Part shown: piece after piece, positions 60,461 to 64,000 of the stretch
Numbering within the stretch: the first letter of the stretch is position 1
How the letters are laid out: the number at the start of each line of letters is the position of its first letter
NCBI RefSeq assembly: GCF_902459505.1
Contig: NC_047095.1
Location: forward strand, 117,987,380 to 118,051,379
Direction of reading: 5' to 3'
Origin: Geotrypetes seraphini
Taxonomy: Eukaryota; Chordata; Amphibia; Gymnophiona; Dermophiidae
Length of the DNA: 64,000 bases
Notes under the pieces: generated by a model
Databases searched by the model: none
Told to the model about the DNA's origin: nothing
Seen by the model: only the letters and a program-made list of their open reading frames with translations
Made by a program: the position numbers and the translations under genes

Positions 60461-61096
60461 AGAAACATAGAAAATGATGGCAGAAAAGGGCCACGGCCCA
60501 TCTAATCTGTCCACCCTAATGGCCCACCCCCTAACTACCTCCATGAAGAGATCCCACATGCCAAATAGAAACATAGAACATGACGGCAGAATAGGGCCAT
60601 GGCCCATCTAGTCTGCCCACCCTAATGGCCCACCCCCTAACTACCTCCATGAAGAGATCCCACATGCCAAATAGAAACATAGAACATGACGGCAGAATAG
60701 GGCCACGGCCCATCCAGTCTGCCCACCCTAATGGCCCACCCCCTAACTACCTCCATGAAGAGATCCCACATGCCAAATAGAAACATAGAACATGACGGCA
60801 GAATAGGGCCACGGCCCATCCAGTCTGCCCACCCTAATGGCCCACCCCCTAACTACCTCCATGAAGAGATCCCACATGCCAAATAGAAACATAGAACATG
60901 ACGGCAGAATAGGGCCACGGCCCATCCAGTCTGCCCACCCTAATGGCCCACCCCCTAACTACCTCCATGAAGAGATCCCACATGCCAAATAGAAACATAG
61001 AACATGACGGCAGAATAGGGCCACGGCCCATCTAGTCTGCCCACCCTAATGGCCCACCCCCTAACTACCTCCATGAAGAAATCCCACATGCCAATC
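60461..61096 (-). repeat. Tandem array of a 106-bp LINE 3' end, six copies
   Basis: 'agaaacatagaa' starts units at 60461, 60567, 60673, 60779, 60885 and 60991, all exactly 106 bp apart. Units differ by only a few bases. Each unit contains the antisense LINE terminus ('gacggcagaatagggccacg') and 3' UTR ('aactacctccatgaagagat'). Confidence 0.95.
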
Positions 61097-61515
61097 CCAT
61101 CTTTTCTTAAAATCTGACACGCTGCTGGCCTCAATTACCTGTTGTGGAAGATTATTCCATTGGTCAACCACCCTTTCGGTGAAGAAATATTTTCTGGTGT
61201 CGCCATGAAATTTCCCACCCCTGATTTTCAACAGATGCCCTCTTGTCGCCGTGGGTCCTTTAAGGAAAAAGAGATCCTCTTCCACCTCGATACGGCCCGT
61301 GACATATTTGAACGTCTCGATCACGTCTCCCCTCTCTCTGCGTTCCTCGAGTGAGTACAGCTGCCCAGTCGTTCCTCATACGGAGATCCTTGAGTCCTGA
61401 GACCATCCTGGTGGCCATTCGCTGAACCGACTCAACTCTCCGCACATCTTTTTGATAATGCGGCCTCCAGAACTGTACACAGTATTCCAGATGGGGGTCT
61501 CACCATGGATCTGTA
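61097..61515 (-). mobile_element. LINE body feeding the 106-bp array, minus strand
   Basis: The minus strand encodes [40 protein letters not shown] and FFTERVVDQWNNLPQQVIEA, then further upstream tail sequence in another frame (about 61445-61330). CR1-like and 5'-truncated. Confidence 0.88.
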
Positions 61516-61817
61516 TAAGTTAAAAGCTTACAGTGGAAAGATACAAACAATTTAAAATGAGATAAAAATTATTAAGTAAATAATAAGATACATTAGGATG
61601 CCAGTCTGTTGAATAATTGGGGTTTTATTTGTTTTCTAAAATCAAGATAAGAGGAAGCTTGTAACGCAATTTTGACAAGCCATGTATTCATGTAGGTTTA
61701 TTGAAAAATTTATTCAGGGTGATATATTATAAATTTTATTGAAATGGGTCATGTTTTGACAGAGTTATGCAGAAAACAGCTTTGTACAGTTTAGGGTTTT
61801 GTTTTTTTATTAATATA
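61516..61817. other. AT-rich sequence, no gene seen
   Basis: No recognised element. Confidence 0.45.
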
Positions 61818-61859
61818 TGGGTCCTTTTCTTAAGGTGTGTTAACCGCTAAGGTTTTATT

Positions 61860-62905
61860 AGAAACATAGAAAGATGACGGCAGAAAAGGGCCACAGCCCA
61901 TCAAGTCTGCCCACTCTTCTGACCCACCCCATCAAGTCTGAGTGCTAATGACCTAGTTCCTTAACTCGACCCCCGTAGGGATCCCACGTGGATGTCCCAT
62001 TTATTCTTAAAATCGAGCACGCTGGTGGCCTCGACCACCTGCACCGGAAGTCTGTTCCAGTGATCTACCACCCTCTCTGTGAACATAAGAACATAAGAAC
62101 TGCCATCTCCGGATCAGACCCATGGTCCATCGAGTCCGGCGATCCGCACACGCGGAGGCCCAGTCAGGTATACACCTGATGTAGTTTTAGTCACCCATAT
62201 CTCTCTATGCCTCTCGTAAGGAGATGTGCATCTAATTTGCCTTTGAATCCTAGCACAGTGGATTTCTTAATAACCTCCTTCCTAAATAAAATACTTCCTG
62301 GTGTCACCATTAAATTTCCCTCCTCTGAGTTTGAGCGGGTGCCCCCTTGTGACCGAGGGACCCTTGGGAAAGAATATATCGCTTTCCGCCTCGACACGAC
62401 CTGTGATGTACTTAAATGTCTCAATCATGTCTCCCCTTTCTCTGCGCTCCTCAAGAGTGTAGAGCTGTAATTTGCCCAGTCTTTCTTCGTATGAGAGACT
62501 CTTGAGTCCGGAGACCATTCTAGTGGCCATTCGCTGGACCGATTCAGCTCGAAGCACATCTTTACGGTAATGTGGTCTCCAAAATTGCACACAGTATTCC
62601 AGGTGAGGTCTCACCATGGTTCTGTAAAGCGGCACTATGACTTCAGGTTTGCGGCTGACGAAGCTTCTATTGATACATCCCAACATTTGCCTTGCCTTGG
62701 ATGAGGCCTGCTCTACTTGTTTGGCAGCCTTCATGTCTGCACTGACGATTACTCCCAAGTCCCGATCTTCTGAAGTCCTAGCTAGTTTTTCTCCATTCAA
62801 GGTGTAAGTTCTGCATGGATTTCCGCTGCCGAGATGCATGACCTTACATTTCTTAGCATTGAAGCCCAGCTGCCATGTCAAGGACCAGTGGTGAAGGCGC
62901 CCATA
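61860..62905 (-). mobile_element. LINE 3' end (CR1-like), minus strand, with a second LINE inside
   Basis: The minus strand at 62905-62282 encodes [60 protein letters not shown] and RERGDMIETFKYITGR, the best-preserved reverse-transcriptase end in the window. The 3' UTR resumes at 62082-61860 after an inserted LINE. Confidence 0.92.
62083..62287 (-). mobile_element. Second LINE 3' end nested in the first, minus strand
   Basis: 'acataagaacataagaactg' opens the antisense terminus of the 30940/36077 subfamily. The outer LINE is cut between 'ccaccctctctgtga' and 'atacttcctggtgtcacc', which are normally joined by a few bases. Confidence 0.85.
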
Positions 62906-62985
62906 GAACATAATAGATGCCGTAGCATTTAGCGCGCGATAATCTTCAGCACGCCTTAAGATAAAGACCCCACAGTGTAGAACAG

Positions 62986-63340
62986 TTTAGGGTTTGTGCA
63001 TGTGGAAAAGGCACTTTTTTACCTCTACTGTTTCAGATCCGTTTGCAAGTTTAAATAAAATTTTGATTTTGATTGCAAAATCTTAATTCAATGCGATTTA
63101 CAAGTACTAGTAAAATTGGGGTAAAAAAAAGAAAAAACACATAACTCAAACAAGACAATTCACACACCTGTGTATCAGACAAACACAGAAGGGAAAAATT
63201 AAAAAAGGATTAAATACAATTTGTAAATCAAACCAAAAGGGCACGGTGATGAAACAAAAGGATGGGGGAAAGGTTACCCGCTCAATTTTTGCTTATCGAC
63301 CTTACTATTACTCTAACGAGTATCTTGGGGATATAAAATA
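62986..63340 (-). mobile_element. LINE-like 3' fragment, minus strand (uncertain)
   Basis: 'aagtttaaataaaattttga' and 'aattcaatgcgatttacaag' resemble an antisense 3' UTR. Otherwise AT-rich. Confidence 0.35.
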
Positions 63341-63343
63341 TTT

Positions 63344-64000
63344 ATTTATTTTGATTTTTATCCCGTCCTCCCAGTAGCTCAGAATGGTCTACAAGTAAAC
63401 ATTCACAATGGAGTGTAACTGGACATACAAGATTATACAGTAGATTTAAATGTTTGGACATACACGACTGCAGCAGTTAAATACAGGGACTATACAGCAA
63501 ATTAAGAACAGTCGGTTAAATATAAGTAGTTTAGTTTAAATACAAGTTATTTGAGTACAGGCTGAGAGAGGACTATATAGGAATTAGGGGAAAGATTAGA
63601 AAGGAGAAGGAAGGGTAGAGGTGGGGCTTAAGGGGGAGGGGTGTAGACTGAGGGCGACCTTTAGTTGAAGAGGAGGGTCTTTACCATTTTCCGGAATGCC
63701 ATTAAAGAGTTCTGTAGTCTGAGTTGAGGGGGGCGTTGGTTCCAGAGATGGGGAATGAAGTGGCTGTAGGTGCGTTTGCGGGCAGTTTCTGAGAGGAGGG
63801 ACCTTCCAGAGGGAATGCATAGGCGTTCTCCGATTCTGAGCAGAGGGTGCGGGTGGGGATGTAGATGGGTAGCTTGGATTTTATGTAGGAGGGGGTGGTG
63901 GCATAAATTCTTTTATGCGCTATTGCCAGGGCCTTGAATGCACAGCGCTGGCTAATTGGGAGCCAGTGTTCAGCGTGGGGTGCTGGGGAGATGGGATCAT
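63344..64000 (-). mobile_element. LINE 3' part (L2/Rex1-like), minus strand, runs off the window
   Basis: 'tgatttttatcccgtcctcc' and 'gctcagaatggtctacaagt' form the antisense 3' UTR. 63660-63900 ('cggaatgccattaaagagtt', 'ggttccagagatggggaatg') is antisense reverse-transcriptase tail, degraded. Confidence 0.6.

Larger units (their letters stand above)
61818..62985. mobile_element. MITE interrupted by nested LINEs
   Basis: 'gggtccttttcttaaggtgt' at 61820 and 'cagcacgccttaagataaag' to 'accccac' at about 62947-62973 are the two ends of the 'ggtccttttattaaggtg' MITE family. Everything between 61860 and about 62905 is antisense LINE. Confidence 0.75.

Noticed and set aside
60461-61096. Series of 60-codon minus-strand frames (MGRGPILPSCSMFLF...)
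   Set aside because: Each is the same stretch of a tandem LINE 3' end, not a protein family.

Overview
This window looks like nuclear DNA of a tetrapod vertebrate. The reasons are spliced genes with GT/AG introns, vertebrate-type GTF2H4 and HSP70 proteins, and heavy loading with CR1/L2-type LINE 3' ends, tRNA-derived SINEs, hAT-type MITEs, L1 pieces and a gammaretrovirus-like fossil. The repeat mix (LINE tails of the 'tctgccgtcatgtttctat' and 'cagtatggcaactcttatg' kinds, palindromic MITEs, hammerhead-like retroelements) reminds me most of caecilian amphibians. That is recognition from memory, not a search, and I hold it with moderate confidence.

There are three host genes, all on the + strand. 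(1) GTF2H4, the p52 subunit of TFIIH, fills 1786-13913. Twelve coding exons join in one open frame of about 415 codons up to the stop; the first coding exon or exons lie to the left of the window. (2) An intronless, heat-inducible-type HSP70 gene lies at 16075-18015. Its promoter is a run of about five 63-74 bp modules, each pairing a CCAAT box with a heat-shock element, followed by a TATA box. (3) A previously unnamed single-pass membrane mucin starts at 32861. It has a signal-peptide exon, one large Thr/Ser/Asn repeat exon (about six copies of a 58-residue unit) and a transmembrane exon at 54661-54779. The phases of these three exons match exactly. In mammals GTF2H4 sits in the MHC class I region beside the mucins MUCL3/MUC21/MUC22, and HSP70 genes sit in MHC class III, so this window probably represents an MHC segment in which the two neighbourhoods are adjacent.

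The rest is repeat-derived. Well-bounded elements include a mariner-superfamily remnant (2730-3306), several hAT MITEs with 8-bp target duplications (23409-23822, 25332-25816, 37015-37485, 45807-46094, 57001-57249, 59308-59628), a 2.1-kb non-autonomous Helitron on the minus strand (38029-40172) and an L1 copy carrying only the ORF1 end (46164-47319). A young but broken gammaretrovirus-like provirus (47849-54501) lies inside the mucin intron between the repeat exon and the transmembrane exon.

The most unusual signal is a set of hammerhead-ribozyme-like folds (7932-7981, 8137-8186, 21483-21531, 21660-21708, 22165-22213, 31410-31456, weaker at 29819). They sit inside short non-coding retroelements, two of which are head-to-head inverted dimers, an architecture known from Penelope-like elements. 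Several LINE 3' ends have also expanded into tandem arrays (164 bp at 27355-28010, 56 bp at 44165-45470, 106 bp at 60461-61096).
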